Source of the DNA: an uncultured Phocaeicola sp.
GTDB lineage: Bacteria > Bacteroidota > Bacteroidia > Bacteroidales > Bacteroidaceae
DNA length: 64,000 bases
NCBI GenBank assembly: GCA_944319745.1
Contig: CALUET010000002.1
Span: forward strand, 124,001 to 188,000
Reading direction: 5' to 3'
This document shows, piece after piece, positions 8,717-17,627 of the stretch (its first letter is position 1; the number at the start of each line of letters is the position of its first letter). The position numbers and the translations under genes were made by a program. A model generated the notes under the pieces. That model made no database searches and was not told the DNA's origin. It saw only the letters and a program-made list of their open reading frames with translations.

Positions 8717-9436
8717 TTACTGCAGGGTGCCTGCTTCGGCCTGCTCGATCATTTCCTTGCTGGCATACATATATATTTCCACGCGCCGGTTTTCCTGGCG
8801 GCCGGCTTCGGTGCTGTTGTCGGCCACGGGATTGTCTTCACCCAGGCCGTCTACCACCTGTATCTGGTCGGATGTCACGCCGCAGCCCAGCAGATAGCTC
8901 GACACGCTTTGGGCGCGCTCCTGCGACAACTCCACGTTTTTCTGTTTGCTTTGTTCCGCCGTGCTGTTTTTCCAGCCTTGGTTGTCGGTATATCCGTAGA
9001 TGGCCACATCCATGTCTTTGTTTTTGTTGAGCACGTTGTTGGCAAATTTGCTCAGTGCCGATTTGGCGGATGTGCTCAGGGTAGAGCTGCCTGTGGTGAA
9101 AAGGATGCCCGAGTCGAATGTCACCTTCACGGCCTGCAACCCGTTGTCGTCTTTTACCTGTTCCACTTCGGCTCCCTGTATTTCGGCGGCCTGCTCGGCG
9201 GCCTTGTCCATTTTCTTGCCTATCAGCACACCTGCTCCGGCACCCACTGCCGCGCCTACCGCCGCGCCGATGGCTGCGCCTTTGCCGTGTCCGGCTATGC
9301 CTCCGATCATTGCTCCCAAAGCCGTTCCGCTTCCTGCTCCGATCAGTCCGCCCTTGGCGGTATTGTTCATCGTGCCGCAACCGCTAAGTACGATGCTTGC
9401 ACTCAAGAAGAGGGCTGTAAGATTTGTTTTTTTCAT
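8717..9436 (-). CDS. OmpA family lipoprotein with glycine-zipper segment
   Basis: 239 residues. Lipoprotein signal LFLSASIVLSGCGT; residues about 30-75 form a Gly/Ala-rich zipper (GGLIGAGSGTALGAMIGGIAG and GAAIGAAVGAAVGAGAG), then an OmpA C-terminal peptidoglycan-binding domain from about residue 105 with IYGYTDNQG, ELSQERAQSVSSYL and a final NRRVEIYMY. The family (YiaD/Pal-like) tethers the outer membrane to peptidoglycan. It starts 45 bases after glyA on the same strand and may be read from the glyA promoter. The stop lies just upstream of a hairpin terminator. Confidence 0.93.
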   Translation of the reverse strand: MKKTNLTALFLSASIVLSGCGTMNNTAKGGLIGAGSGTALGAMIGGIAGHGKGAAIGAAVGAAVGAGAGVLIGKKMDKAAEQAAEIQGAEVEQVKDDNGLQAVKVTFDSGILFTTGSSTLSTSAKSALSKFANNVLNKNKDMDVAIYGYTDNQGWKNSTAEQSKQKNVELSQERAQSVSSYLLGCGVTSDQIQVVDGLGEDNPVADNSTEAGRQENRRVEIYMYASKEMIEQAEAGTLQ

Positions 9437-9481
9437 AGGCTTTATGTGTTTTGTTTATATGCTTTCCGTGAAAGTGTGGTT

Positions 9482-10762
9482 TCAGTATGCGAACAGCGGG
9501 TAGTTCTTCATCGTCTCGTTTACGCGTGCCCGTACCGAGGCGATGACTTGCTCGTTGTCGACGTTGGAGAGCACCGTTTCTATCATTTCCGCTATTTCGT
9601 ACATGAGGTCTTCTTTCGCGCCGCGTGTGGTGATGGCCGGCGTACCCAGGCGGATGCCCGATGTCTGGAATGCCGAGCGTGTGTCAAACGGCACCATGTT
9701 TTTGTTTACGGTGATGTCGGCCGATACCAATGCTTTTTCGGCCACCTTTCCGGTCAGGTCGGGATATTTGGTGCGCAGGTCAACCAGCATGGAGTGGTTG
9801 TCTGTTCCGCCCGATACGATGGTAAATCCGCGGTCCATCAGAGCCTGAGCCAGTACGGCAGCGTTCTTTTTCACCTGTTGCTGATACAGTTTGTACTCGG
9901 GTTGCAGGCACTCGCCGAAGGCTACGGCTTTTGCTGCGATGACGTGTTCCAGCGGTCCGCCCTGTATGCCGGGGAATACGGCCGAGTCGAGCAGTTGCGA
10001 CATCATCCGTATCTCTCCCTTGTTGTTCTTCTTGCCCCAGGGGTTGGGGAAGTCTTTTCCCATCATGATGACACCCCCGCGCGGTCCTCTCAGCGTTTTG
10101 TGTGTGGTCGATGTGACGATGTGTGCATATTTCACGGGGTTGTCCAGCAATCCGGCGGCGATGAGTCCCGCAGGATGCGCCATGTCTATCATCAGCAGGG
10201 CGCCCACTTTGTCGGCAATGTCGCGCATGCGTTTGTAATCCCATTCGCGTGAGTATGCCGAGCCTCCTCCCACGATGAGTTTCGGATGCTCTCTCAGTGC
10301 GATTTCTTCCATCTGGTCGTAGTCCACCCGTCCGGTTTCTTTCTTCAGGTTATACTCGCAGGGGGTGTAGAGGATGCCCGACGTGTTGACGGCCGAGCCG
10401 TGCGACAGGTGTCCGCCGTGTGCCAGGTTCAGTCCCATGAACTTGTCGCCGGGGTTCAGCACGGCGAGGAATACCGCTGCATTGGCCTGTGCGCCCGAGT
10501 GCGGCTGTACGTTTGCCCATTCGGCGCCGAAGATTTGTTTCAGGCGGTCGATGGCAATCTGTTCGCTCTGGTCCACCACTTCGCATCCGCCGTAGTAGCG
10601 TTTGCCGGGATACCCTTCGGCGTATTTGTTTGTAAGGCAGGAGCCCATGGCCTGCATTACCTGGTCGCTTACAAAGTTTTCGGAGGCAATCAGTTCGATG
10701 CCTTTCAGTTGACGTTGGTGTTCTTTTTCGATGATGTCGAAAATTAAATCGTCTCTTTTCAT
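9482..10762 (-). CDS. glyA: Serine hydroxymethyltransferase
   Basis: PLP enzyme interconverting serine + tetrahydrofolate with glycine + 5,10-methylene-THF. 426 residues from the ATG at 10760-10762 ([15 protein letters not shown]), the usual Bacteroides start; the longer upstream frame covers non-conserved sequence antisense to the preceding gene. The PLP lysine sits in [14 protein letters not shown]; substrate and cofactor motifs [11 protein letters not shown] and [15 protein letters not shown] are intact. Together with fhs and gcvP elsewhere in the window it forms the core of one-carbon supply. It follows the PorT-like gene by 35 bases. Confidence 0.98.
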   Translation of the reverse strand: MKRDDLIFDIIEKEHQRQLKGIELIASENFVSDQVMQAMGSCLTNKYAEGYPGKRYYGGCEVVDQSEQIAIDRLKQIFGAEWANVQPHSGAQANAAVFLAVLNPGDKFMGLNLAHGGHLSHGSAVNTSGILYTPCEYNLKKETGRVDYDQMEEIALREHPKLIVGGGSAYSREWDYKRMRDIADKVGALLMIDMAHPAGLIAAGLLDNPVKYAHIVTSTTHKTLRGPRGGVIMMGKDFPNPWGKKNNKGEIRMMSQLLDSAVFPGIQGGPLEHVIAAKAVAFGECLQPEYKLYQQQVKKNAAVLAQALMDRGFTIVSGGTDNHSMLVDLRTKYPDLTGKVAEKALVSADITVNKNMVPFDTRSAFQTSGIRLGTPAITTRGAKEDLMYEIAEMIETVLSNVDNEQVIASVRARVNETMKNYPLFAY

Positions 10763-10797
10763 GTAATGTTCGTTTTTGTTATGATAATAATTTGTTT

Positions 10798-11532
10798 CTA
10801 AAAAATGACTCCCAGCGAGAAGCTTATCACGTCTTTGCGGCGGGTGAATGTAATCAGTTCCCCGTCGTGCGGTTTTTCCGTCGTTACGGGGTTGAAGGTG
10901 ATGTTTTCCGTCATGTTCTTGAATCCCAGTTCGTACCGCAGGTCGAAGAATATGTTCGATATGTTGACCGCCAGTCCGATGACACCGCTGAAGTTGATGG
11001 GGTAAAACCACTCCGTGATGCTTTGCTGGTGGAATCCCTCAAATTGGCTGTTGCTCTTGTTTTTCCACGTGTAGGCCAGCTTGGGCCCTACGAACAGTGC
11101 CATGCCGTAGGGGTATGTGTCGACGAACTTGTATCCGTACAGCAGGGGTACTTCGAATGTCCGCAACGTGGTTTTTATGCGGGCGTTTTCGGCCAGCAGG
11201 GAGGTGTTGTTTATCGTGTTTGCTATGGATACGCTTCCCTTCGATACGTTGTAGGTGAGCTCCGGCTGTATGAAGTGCCGCGTCTTGATGTTGAACCGGC
11301 AGAAGAATGTGGCGAAGTAGCCCACCTTGAAGTTGTTCTGCACGTTCTCAAGCTCATTGCCGTCGATGGAAAGATGGTCTATTGCAAACATGGTCGAGTT
11401 GAAGCCGGCTTTTACTCCCATGTTGACGTGGGGAGTCCGGTTGATGTTTCTCCGGAACCCCATCTGTGCCCGGAGGTTTTCTCCGAAAATCAGTGTGAGG
11501 AGTGTGAGAAGGATGAAAGCCGGTGTTCTCAT
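10798..11532 (-). CDS. PorT-like outer-membrane beta-barrel protein
   Basis: 244 residues with a signal peptide ([18 protein letters not shown]) and a pattern of short amphipathic strands. Motifs [12 protein letters not shown] near the start, FIQPELTYN in the middle, [19 protein letters not shown] later and a terminal ISFSLGVIF are typical of the porin/PorT family of Bacteroidetes barrels. PorT in Porphyromonas belongs to the type IX secretion system, but most Bacteroides carry homologues without that system, so its role here is open. Lies between flavin reductase (6 bases) and glyA. Confidence 0.7.
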   Translation of the reverse strand: MRTPAFILLTLLTLIFGENLRAQMGFRRNINRTPHVNMGVKAGFNSTMFAIDHLSIDGNELENVQNNFKVGYFATFFCRFNIKTRHFIQPELTYNVSKGSVSIANTINNTSLLAENARIKTTLRTFEVPLLYGYKFVDTYPYGMALFVGPKLAYTWKNKSNSQFEGFHQQSITEWFYPINFSGVIGLAVNISNIFFDLRYELGFKNMTENITFNPVTTEKPHDGELITFTRRKDVISFSLGVIF

Positions 11533-11538
11533 GAGGAC

Positions 11539-12105
11539 CTATTTTTTCTTTTCTACTGACCAGCCGAATTTTCCTATTTTCCCGCCCGTTTCGTAATATC
11601 CGCCGTGGGCGTACACCAGCAGGTTCGATTGTGCCAGGTCAAACTGTCCCGTCTGCGGGTTGAGGTACTTGTCGTCGGCCTTTACGTTGACCACGTCGGA
11701 TATGAACATGTCGTGCGAGCCCAGGGAGATGATTTCCTTTACCCGGCATTCGATGCACAGCGGCGATTCTTCGATGATGGGTGCGTTGACCACCGATGCT
11801 TTTCCGGGTGTGAGGTTCATTTCCTTGAATTTGTTGAAGTTTTTCCCCGAGCGCACCCCGCACCAGTCGGTGGCCCGTGCCATGTCTTTGGTGGTGAGGT
11901 TGATGACGAACTCCATGTTTTTCTTTATGATGGGGTACGAGTACCGTTCGGGACGTACGGAGATGTAGCACATGGGCGGGTTTGAGCAGATTGTGCCTAC
12001 CCATGCCACCGTGAGTACGTTGTATTCTTCCTCGCAGCTGCCGCAGCTTACGAGTACGGCGGGCAGGGGATAGATCATGGTTCCCGGTTTCCAGTCTTGC
12101 TTCAT
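11539..12105 (-). CDS. Flavin reductase family protein (FMN-binding split barrel)
   Basis: 188 residues of the HpaC/FRP-like split-barrel family that binds FMN and usually reduces free flavin or acts as a small flavoprotein oxidoreductase. Recognisable parts: MIYPLPAVLVSC near the N terminus, NVLTVAWVGTICSNPPMCYISV (flavin-binding strand pair), EFVINLTT and the later CRVKEIISLGSHDMFISDV. It begins 4 bases after pyrI and is 6 bases before the PorT-like gene, so sits inside the pyrB-pyrI transcription unit. Its electron partner cannot be inferred from the sequence. Confidence 0.88.
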   Translation of the reverse strand: MKQDWKPGTMIYPLPAVLVSCGSCEEEYNVLTVAWVGTICSNPPMCYISVRPERYSYPIIKKNMEFVINLTTKDMARATDWCGVRSGKNFNKFKEMNLTPGKASVVNAPIIEESPLCIECRVKEIISLGSHDMFISDVVNVKADDKYLNPQTGQFDLAQSNLLVYAHGGYYETGGKIGKFGWSVEKKK

Positions 12106-12109
12106 GAGG

Positions 12110-12568
12110 TCAGATCAGTTTGATGTTGTCTTTTTGTTGTTCTTTTTCGCAGTAGTGGCATTTCAGCAGTCCCGCATCTTTGTCTATCACATGAAACCAT
12201 GTCTGCATGGGTTCGTTGTTGGTGATGCACTTGGGATTGTTGCATTTCACGATGCCTTTCAGCTCGTCGGGCATGACGATTTGCTTTTTCTCCACCACTT
12301 CGTAGTCGCGTATGATGTTCAGCTTTACGTTGGGTGCCACAACGGATATGCGGCTTATTTCTTCATCGCAGAAATAGCGGTCGGCCACTTTGATGATTCC
12401 TTTCTTGCCCAATTTCTTGCTTTCAAAGTTGTTTCCTATCGTGATGTTCGAATCTACGTGTTGCAGGCCCAGCAGGTTGACTACCGTAAAGAGTTTGTCG
12501 GAGGGTATGTGGTCGATGACGGTGCCGTTTTTCAGGGCTGCCACCTGCAGTTCTTTCTTTTCGTTCAT
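12110..12568 (-). CDS. pyrI: Aspartate carbamoyltransferase regulatory chain
   Basis: Allosteric subunit that binds ATP/CTP and couples catalytic trimers in class B aspartate transcarbamoylase. 152 residues, normal length. The N-terminal allosteric domain begins [18 protein letters not shown]; the C-terminal zinc domain has all four cysteines (CNNPKCITN and, about 20 residues later, CHYCE). It lies 25 bases after pyrB, the usual pyrBI order. Confidence 0.97.
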   Translation of the reverse strand: MNEKKELQVAALKNGTVIDHIPSDKLFTVVNLLGLQHVDSNITIGNNFESKKLGKKGIIKVADRYFCDEEISRISVVAPNVKLNIIRDYEVVEKKQIVMPDELKGIVKCNNPKCITNNEPMQTWFHVIDKDAGLLKCHYCEKEQQKDNIKLI

Positions 12569-12593
12569 AATGTTTTGTTTAGAGGGGTTGGGG

Positions 12594-13535
12594 TTATTTT
12601 TCTGTGTCGCGTTTTACTTCGTCGAGGGTGATGCCAAGCACGTCGCACAGGATGGCCTGCCGTGCATACAGTCCGTTGCGTGCCTGCTGGAAGTAGTATG
12701 CCTTTTCGTTTCCGTCCACGTCGTATGCTATTTCGTTCACCCGTGGCAGGGGGTGCAGGATGCGGAGGTTGGGGCGTGTGTGTTCCAGCATCTTGGCGTG
12801 CAGGATGTAGATGTCTTTCACCCGTTCGTACTCCATCAGGTCGGTAAAGCGTTCGCGCTGCACACGTGTCATGTAGAGGATGTCGGCGTCGGCTATTACC
12901 TCTTCGTTGAAATCGGTGTGCTCCTCGTACCGGATGTGGTGGTTCTTGCAGTACAGTTTATACTCTTCGGGCATGGCCAGTTCCCTGGGTGCTACGAAGT
13001 GGAACGTGGGGTTGAAGTGGCGCATGGCCATGAGCAGCGAGTGTACGGTGCGTCCGTATTTCAGGTCGCCCACCAGGTAGATGTTGAGGTTCTCCAGGGT
13101 TCCCTGCGTTTTGTATATGGAGTAGAGGTCGAGCATGGTCTGCGAGGGGTGCTGGTTTGCGCCGTCGCCTGCGTTGACGATGGGTACGGGTGCCACTTCG
13201 CTGGCGTATCTGGCTGCTCCCTCCAGGTAGTGGCGCATGACGATGATGTCGGCATAGTTGCTCACCATCATGATGGTGTCTTTCAGCGTCTCGCCCTTCG
13301 ACGAGCTGGTCACTTTGGGATCGGTGAATCCGATGACGCGTGCTCCCAGGCGGTTGGCGGCGGTTTCAAAGCTCAGGCGCGTGCGTGTGGAGGGTTCAAA
13401 GAACAGTGTGGCCACCACTTTCTGGTCCAGCAGATGGCGGTTGGGGCACTTTTCAAATTCTTTTGCCATTTCCAGCAGGTAAAGAATCTTTTCTTTCGAG
13501 TGTTCGGCTATTGTTACTAAACTTCTGTTTTCCAT
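12594..13535 (-). CDS. pyrB: Aspartate carbamoyltransferase catalytic subunit
   Basis: Catalyses carbamoyl phosphate + aspartate to N-carbamoyl-aspartate, the committed pyrimidine step. 313 residues. The carbamoyl-phosphate motif [13 protein letters not shown] (about residues 51-63), the [11 protein letters not shown] loop, the [12 protein letters not shown] segment and the aspartate-binding HPLPRVNEI are all intact. First gene of a run pyrB-pyrI-flavin reductase-PorT-like-glyA in one direction, behind its own promoter. Confidence 0.98.
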   Translation of the reverse strand: MENRSLVTIAEHSKEKILYLLEMAKEFEKCPNRHLLDQKVVATLFFEPSTRTRLSFETAANRLGARVIGFTDPKVTSSSKGETLKDTIMMVSNYADIIVMRHYLEGAARYASEVAPVPIVNAGDGANQHPSQTMLDLYSIYKTQGTLENLNIYLVGDLKYGRTVHSLLMAMRHFNPTFHFVAPRELAMPEEYKLYCKNHHIRYEEHTDFNEEVIADADILYMTRVQRERFTDLMEYERVKDIYILHAKMLEHTRPNLRILHPLPRVNEIAYDVDGNEKAYYFQQARNGLYARQAILCDVLGITLDEVKRDTEK

Positions 13536-13570
13536 TATGATGATATGATGTTTTTTTGTTTACCGGAGTT

Positions 13571-13578
13571 CAAAGATA
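13571..13578 (-). promoter_or_regulatory. -7 box of pyrB promoter
   Basis: Minus strand TATCTTTG, exact TAnnTTTG match, 35 bases upstream of the pyrB ATG; preceded by a T-rich stretch rather than a clear TTTG. Confidence 0.55.
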
Positions 13579-13692
13579 CGAAAAAAAAACGAGAACCGTG
13601 CTTTTCCGGCATGATTTCGGTGGTGTTTTGTGAAAAAAAACGGGACTGCCCGGCGGGGTGTCTTTTCTTTTCGTGCGTTTGCGCCGTGGCGG

Positions 13693-14349
13693 TTATTTGA
13701 ACAGCTGTACTTTCAGGCCGAAGGAGAAGCGCAGGATGTCTTTCAGCGTGAGGTATTTGTTGGTTATCTTGCTGATGATGTACAGCTCGCAGGAGCTTAT
13801 TTCGTAGAAGGCCGTAACGTTGCGCACCGTTTTGTGGCCGATGTTCAGGTTTACGCGTTGCCCTATGAAGATGTAGGGGCGCATTTTGGTACTGAAGTTG
13901 TAGTAGTGGTTGGGGTACCGTCCCGGCTCTTTTCCCCAGAAATCCTCGCCGGCGATGGTGGTGAAATACAGTCCGCAGTAGAACGGCTCGAGTGCCCACC
14001 GCTCGTTGAAGCTCATGCTCCAGGGGATGTAATTCTGCTTCAGGGTGAATGTCAGCTTGAATGTCTTGGCGTAGCGTGCGGGCAGGTATCCCACGAACAT
14101 GTCGGTTTCCCACTGGCGGCGTTTCCCGTAGTCCCATCCCGCGCCCACGGAGACGACTCCCATGCCGCCGGCGTACTGCATCTTGATGTGTGTGGGTTTC
14201 AGCCGTTCCCATCCCTCGAAGCGCTGGTGCACGCGTTTGTCCCACCGGCGGGTGCGTATCGTGTCGTTGTTTCCGCCGTACAGGTACGAGGTCCCCGTGC
14301 AGAGGAGGGACATCAGCAGGAGGTACGTTTTAATAATCGATGGCCTCAT
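13693..14349 (-). CDS. Exported protein of unknown function, probable outer-membrane barrel
   Basis: 218 residues with a signal peptide (IIKTYLLLMSLLCTGTSYLYGG). I do not recognise a named family. The mature part alternates aromatic and polar residues in short stretches (TDMFVGYLP, FKLTFTLKQNYIPW, GLYFTTIAGEDFWG, RPYIFIGQRVNLNIG) and ends with a strand-like FSFGLKVQLFK, as in small Bacteroidetes outer-membrane barrels. Its start overlaps the end of the phosphoesterase gene by 20 bases, so the two are translationally linked. Confidence 0.72.
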   Translation of the reverse strand: MRPSIIKTYLLLMSLLCTGTSYLYGGNNDTIRTRRWDKRVHQRFEGWERLKPTHIKMQYAGGMGVVSVGAGWDYGKRRQWETDMFVGYLPARYAKTFKLTFTLKQNYIPWSMSFNERWALEPFYCGLYFTTIAGEDFWGKEPGRYPNHYYNFSTKMRPYIFIGQRVNLNIGHKTVRNVTAFYEISSCELYIISKITNKYLTLKDILRFSFGLKVQLFK

Positions 14350-15145
14350 AGGTGTATTCGTTGCTGTTGATGGTGAAGTGCAGCAGTCCGCGTTTGTGTG
14401 CGCAGGTGCATTGGTAGTACAGTATGCCGTCTTCGAAATAATCGTCTATCCGTGTGGTGTGTCCGTGGCCGTAGATGCAGAACTGAAGGTCGGGGAAGCG
14501 CTTGATGTAGGCCTGAAACACGCGTGCGATGTTGTTGTTGAACTGCTCCGAGTAGGGGCCTGCGTGCATGGCCACGACGGTCTTTTCTATGCCTTCGGGC
14601 AGGTTGTCCAGCTCGTTTTCCAGGTAGGCCAGGTCGGGTACGGCCTCCGAGTAGTCGAACTCGAGTGCGTTTGTGTTCAGGCATACGAACCGTACTTTCC
14701 CTGCCGTGAAGGCGAAGTTCTCCGGCCCGAATATCCGGTTGTACACGTCCTTTCCCGTGGCCAGGCAGTCGTGATTGCCCAGCAGGGCCACGTAAGGCAC
14801 GTTCAGCGTGTTCAGTATGTCGCGTTGCTTTTCAAACTCCAGCTTCAGGCCGAAGTCGGAGAGGTCGCCCGTGTGCACCACAAAGTCGACGTCGTCCCGG
14901 CTGTTGATGTACTCCACCGCGTCTTCCGTCTCGTCGTACCATCGCTGCGTGTCGCTTATCACGATGAAGGAAATCTCGTCCCGTCCGGCCAGCGATGCCT
15001 CTATGCGTGCTATGTTTCGGCTGTTCATGTCGCATTCGCCCTCGATGTCGAGGTCGTACGGATGGTATTCTATCATATCGCATCCGCACACGAAGGGTAT
15101 GGTGCACAGCAGGGTGATGAAGAGGTGTTTCGTCAAGTCGCGCAT
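14330..15145 (-). CDS. Calcineurin-like metallophosphoesterase lipoprotein
   Basis: 271 residues. The N terminus (LFITLLCTIPFVCGCD) is a lipoprotein-like signal, so the enzyme acts outside the cytoplasm. All dimetal motifs are present: FIVISDTQ (about residue 60), HTGDLSDFG, LLGNHD, AMHAGP and YGHGHTTRID. Members hydrolyse phosphomonoesters or diesters; the substrate cannot be told. The gene shares an operon with the downstream barrel-like gene; upstream a CATCTTTG box at 15167-15174 (minus) may be its promoter. Confidence 0.88.
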   Translation of the reverse strand: MRDLTKHLFITLLCTIPFVCGCDMIEYHPYDLDIEGECDMNSRNIARIEASLAGRDEISFIVISDTQRWYDETEDAVEYINSRDDVDFVVHTGDLSDFGLKLEFEKQRDILNTLNVPYVALLGNHDCLATGKDVYNRIFGPENFAFTAGKVRFVCLNTNALEFDYSEAVPDLAYLENELDNLPEGIEKTVVAMHAGPYSEQFNNNIARVFQAYIKRFPDLQFCIYGHGHTTRIDDYFEDGILYYQCTCAHKRGLLHFTINSNEYTYEAIDY

Positions 15146-15232
15146 GAGTCTTTATGTTTGTGTTACAAAGATGCGAATTTTTTTCCGGACGCCGTTCATC
15201 TTTTTTGCGGGAAAACTATCCCTTTCCGCGCT

Positions 15233-16111
15233 TCACTCCAGCAGTTCGTAGCTGCTCACGTAGATGGGCATGTCGAGGTTGTGAAGCACTTTTTCCAGCA
15301 GGATGCCCTCCATGTTGTTATACTCGTAGCCGAATGTGGCGCGTATGCCCTGCAGTATGAACTGTGTGGCGCGGTCGAGTGCGATGGGCAGGCTGTCGCC
15401 CTGCATGAGCGAGCCTGTGATGACGCTGGTAAAGGCGTCGCCCGTGCCGGGATAGTGTGCGGGCAGGTAAGGGCATGTCACCTTCCAGTAGCGGTTCCCG
15501 TTGCGGTTGTAGGCATATACCGAGGTGAGGTGTGCGTTGTCCGGTACGGGCACTCCGGTGACGATGACGATTTCCGGTCCCTCGTCGGAGAGGGTTTTCG
15601 TGATGGTTTTCAGCTCGCCGTCGGTGATGTGCTCCCTGTATGGCTGTGCCGAGAGGAGGAAGGTCTCCGTCAGGTTCGGGGTGATGATGTTTGCATGGCG
15701 CACGAGGTGTTTCATTTCCTCCACCATCGTTTCGTCCATGCCCTTGTACAGTTTCCCGTTGTCTCCCAGTACGGGGTCGACCACCACCAGGTCGTTTTCG
15801 CGCTTGAACCGTGCGATGAAATCTTCCACGATGCGCACCTGTCTGGGCGAGCCCAGGTATCCGGTGTAAAAGGTGTCGAAGCGGTAGTTTATCTCCGCCC
15901 ACTTGTCGATGATGTGCTGCATCTCGTCCGTCAGGTCGAGGAAGGAATATGCCGGGTATTGTGTGTGAGCCGAGAGGATGGCCGTAGGCAGGGGGCATAC
16001 CTGGATGCCCATGCTCGACAGGATGGGGATGACGGTCATGAGCGATACGTGTCCCGCTCCCGAGAGGTCGTGTATGGCCACGACTCTTTTTACGCTGTTA
16101 TGTATGTGCAT
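15233..16111 (-). CDS. Pyridoxamine kinase (PdxY/PdxK-like)
   Basis: 292-residue ribokinase/PfkB-superfamily kinase phosphorylating vitamin B6 vitamers in salvage to PLP. VVAIHDLSGAGHVSLM near the N terminus and LPTAILSAHTQYP are the pyridoxal-binding region; VVVDPVLGDNGKLY and ITPNLTET are family motifs; the ATP/anion-hole motif is PGTGDAFTS with the catalytic Asp. Overlaps the end of the repeat-rich gene upstream by 14 bases, suggesting translational coupling although no functional link is obvious. Confidence 0.9.
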   Translation of the reverse strand: MHIHNSVKRVVAIHDLSGAGHVSLMTVIPILSSMGIQVCPLPTAILSAHTQYPAYSFLDLTDEMQHIIDKWAEINYRFDTFYTGYLGSPRQVRIVEDFIARFKRENDLVVVDPVLGDNGKLYKGMDETMVEEMKHLVRHANIITPNLTETFLLSAQPYREHITDGELKTITKTLSDEGPEIVIVTGVPVPDNAHLTSVYAYNRNGNRYWKVTCPYLPAHYPGTGDAFTSVITGSLMQGDSLPIALDRATQFILQGIRATFGYEYNNMEGILLEKVLHNLDMPIYVSSYELLE

Positions 16112-17627
16112 GGATGAGTGTGTTTTTTATTTCGTTGAAGCGTTCCGGTGCGACGCCGTGCGTTGTCAGTTCGTTTATTTCCGCCACGACGAGTTCCTGC
16201 CACGTCTGTCCGTTTCCCGTTTCCGTCCCGGGCGGGATGGACCGGTACAGCGTCAGGGCCTGTTCGTCGTTTCCCTCCACCACCATGCAGTGCGCCCTGC
16301 GGCGGATGGTATCGGGTTCCCGTCTGAGGGGTTCGGGCATGTTCCGGTAGATGGTATCGGCCATATCGGGCTGTCCTGCGACGAGGGCGTCGTACAATCC
16401 CTGTATCTGTGTGTGCACGCCCGTTTCGTCGGTCACGTATGCGTCGAACACCTGTATGTTGTGTATGTTGCTTACGTCGAAGGTGCGTATGTCTTTGTTG
16501 CGTTCGCTGTGCGCCATCAGTTGTGTGGCGTTGATGTTCCCGTCCATCATGTCGGCAAACAGCGCCTTGTGCGGCAGGCGGATGTTTTCGTTGTCTATGG
16601 GTTTGAAGCAGATATGCCGCAGGTTGTGCTCCGCCGTGCGTCCGTTTTTCTCCCTGTATGCAATGCGTATGGGGTGGTATCCGCATACGGCCGTAACCAG
16701 TGTTTCGACTATCTGTGTGCCGTTTCCTCCCGTTGTGAGATTACACTCCACGGCTTCTCCCGCAAAGGGGCTGTCCATGGGCTCGGCATAATCTATTTCC
16801 TCGAGTGTTATGAATCGGGTTTTGTCCTCTATGATTTCGTGTCCTTCCACCCCCTGTTCGAAGAGTCCGGTTTTCATGCACACGCTTTTAGCCTCGAAGA
16901 TGAGTTGCGTGTGTGTGCCCTGCAGGGTGATGCGTATGTAAGGGGCGGTGTTTTTCAGGTGGGTAATCTGCTGTGTCAGGTCTTTTTCCTGCGTCGCTTC
17001 CGTACCGCTTTCCGGTGGTAACGGTTCCGCTACTGCTTCCTCTTGTGGTTCCTCCGCTGCGACTGATTGCTCTGCCGCTTCTTCCTGTGGTGGTTCTGCT
17101 GCGGATGGCTGCTCTGCTACTGCTTCCTCTTGTGGTTCCTCCGCTGCGACTGATTGCTCTGCCGCTTCTTCCTGTGGTGGTTCCGCTGCGGATGGCTGTT
17201 CTGCTGCCGTTTCCTCTTGTGGTTCTTCTGCTGCGACTGATTGCTCCGCCGCTTCTTCCTGTAGTTCTTCTGCTGCGGATGGCTGTTCCGCTACTGCTTC
17301 CTCTTGTGGTTCCTCTGCTGCGGAGGGGTGTTCTGCCGCCGCCTCGTTGTCGGTTTGTGTGGAGAAGAGATCTCCCTGTTTCCCTTCCGGTGTTTTCTTC
17401 AGTCGTGCGATGGTGGCTTGCAGTTCGGCTATTTCGGCTTTGGCCTTTTCGAGTGCTTCGTTTGTTTCCGCCCATTGTGTGCGCCGGTAAGAGATTTCCA
17501 CCTGTGCATCTTTCACGTCGTATGTCAGTTGGATGTTTTTTGTATGCAGAGCATCTATTTCGTCTTGCAGGTGAGCGATGTCCACTCCCGACAATATCTT
17601 GACGATGTGTGCGATCAGTTTGTTCAT
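16098..17627 (-). CDS. Coiled-coil protein with Glu/Ala/Pro tandem repeats, function unknown
   Basis: 509 residues, no signal peptide, unassigned. Residues about 15-78 form a heptad-patterned coiled coil (EALEKAKAEIAELQATIARL). Residues about 96-202 are seven tandem 14-15-residue units of two alternating types (EEAVAEQPSAAEPPQ and EEAAEQSVAAEEPQ), making a 29-residue higher-order repeat. The C-terminal half (about 230-509) is globular; IRIAYREKNGRTAEHNLRHICF followed by PIDNENIRL vaguely recalls WYL-type ligand-binding folds, a weak comparison, and the end looks helical. It overlaps the GH172 gene by 4 bases (ATGA) and the kinase by 14. Confidence 0.8.
   Translation of the reverse strand: MNKLIAHIVKILSGVDIAHLQDEIDALHTKNIQLTYDVKDAQVEISYRRTQWAETNEALEKAKAEIAELQATIARLKKTPEGKQGDLFSTQTDNEAAAEHPSAAEEPQEEAVAEQPSAAEELQEEAAEQSVAAEEPQEETAAEQPSAAEPPQEEAAEQSVAAEEPQEEAVAEQPSAAEPPQEEAAEQSVAAEEPQEEAVAEPLPPESGTEATQEKDLTQQITHLKNTAPYIRITLQGTHTQLIFEAKSVCMKTGLFEQGVEGHEIIEDKTRFITLEEIDYAEPMDSPFAGEAVECNLTTGGNGTQIVETLVTAVCGYHPIRIAYREKNGRTAEHNLRHICFKPIDNENIRLPHKALFADMMDGNINATQLMAHSERNKDIRTFDVSNIHNIQVFDAYVTDETGVHTQIQGLYDALVAGQPDMADTIYRNMPEPLRREPDTIRRRAHCMVVEGNDEQALTLYRSIPPGTETGNGQTWQELVVAEINELTTHGVAPERFNEIKNTLIHAHT
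17022..17342 (-). repeat. Tandem 87-bp repeat inside the coiled-coil gene
   Basis: About three and a half copies of an 87-bp unit (two 42-45-bp subunits), encoding the Glu/Ala/Gln/Pro-rich section. Copies are nearly identical at the DNA level, all in multiples of three, so copy number can change without frameshift. Opposite-strand frames stay open across it only because of this composition. Confidence 0.85.

Noticed and set aside
16948-17602. Long plus-strand open frames across the repeat section
   Set aside because: They stay open because the tandem repeat lacks stops in several frames; translations are Ser/Cys/Ala or Val/Leu/Pro runs with no fold.
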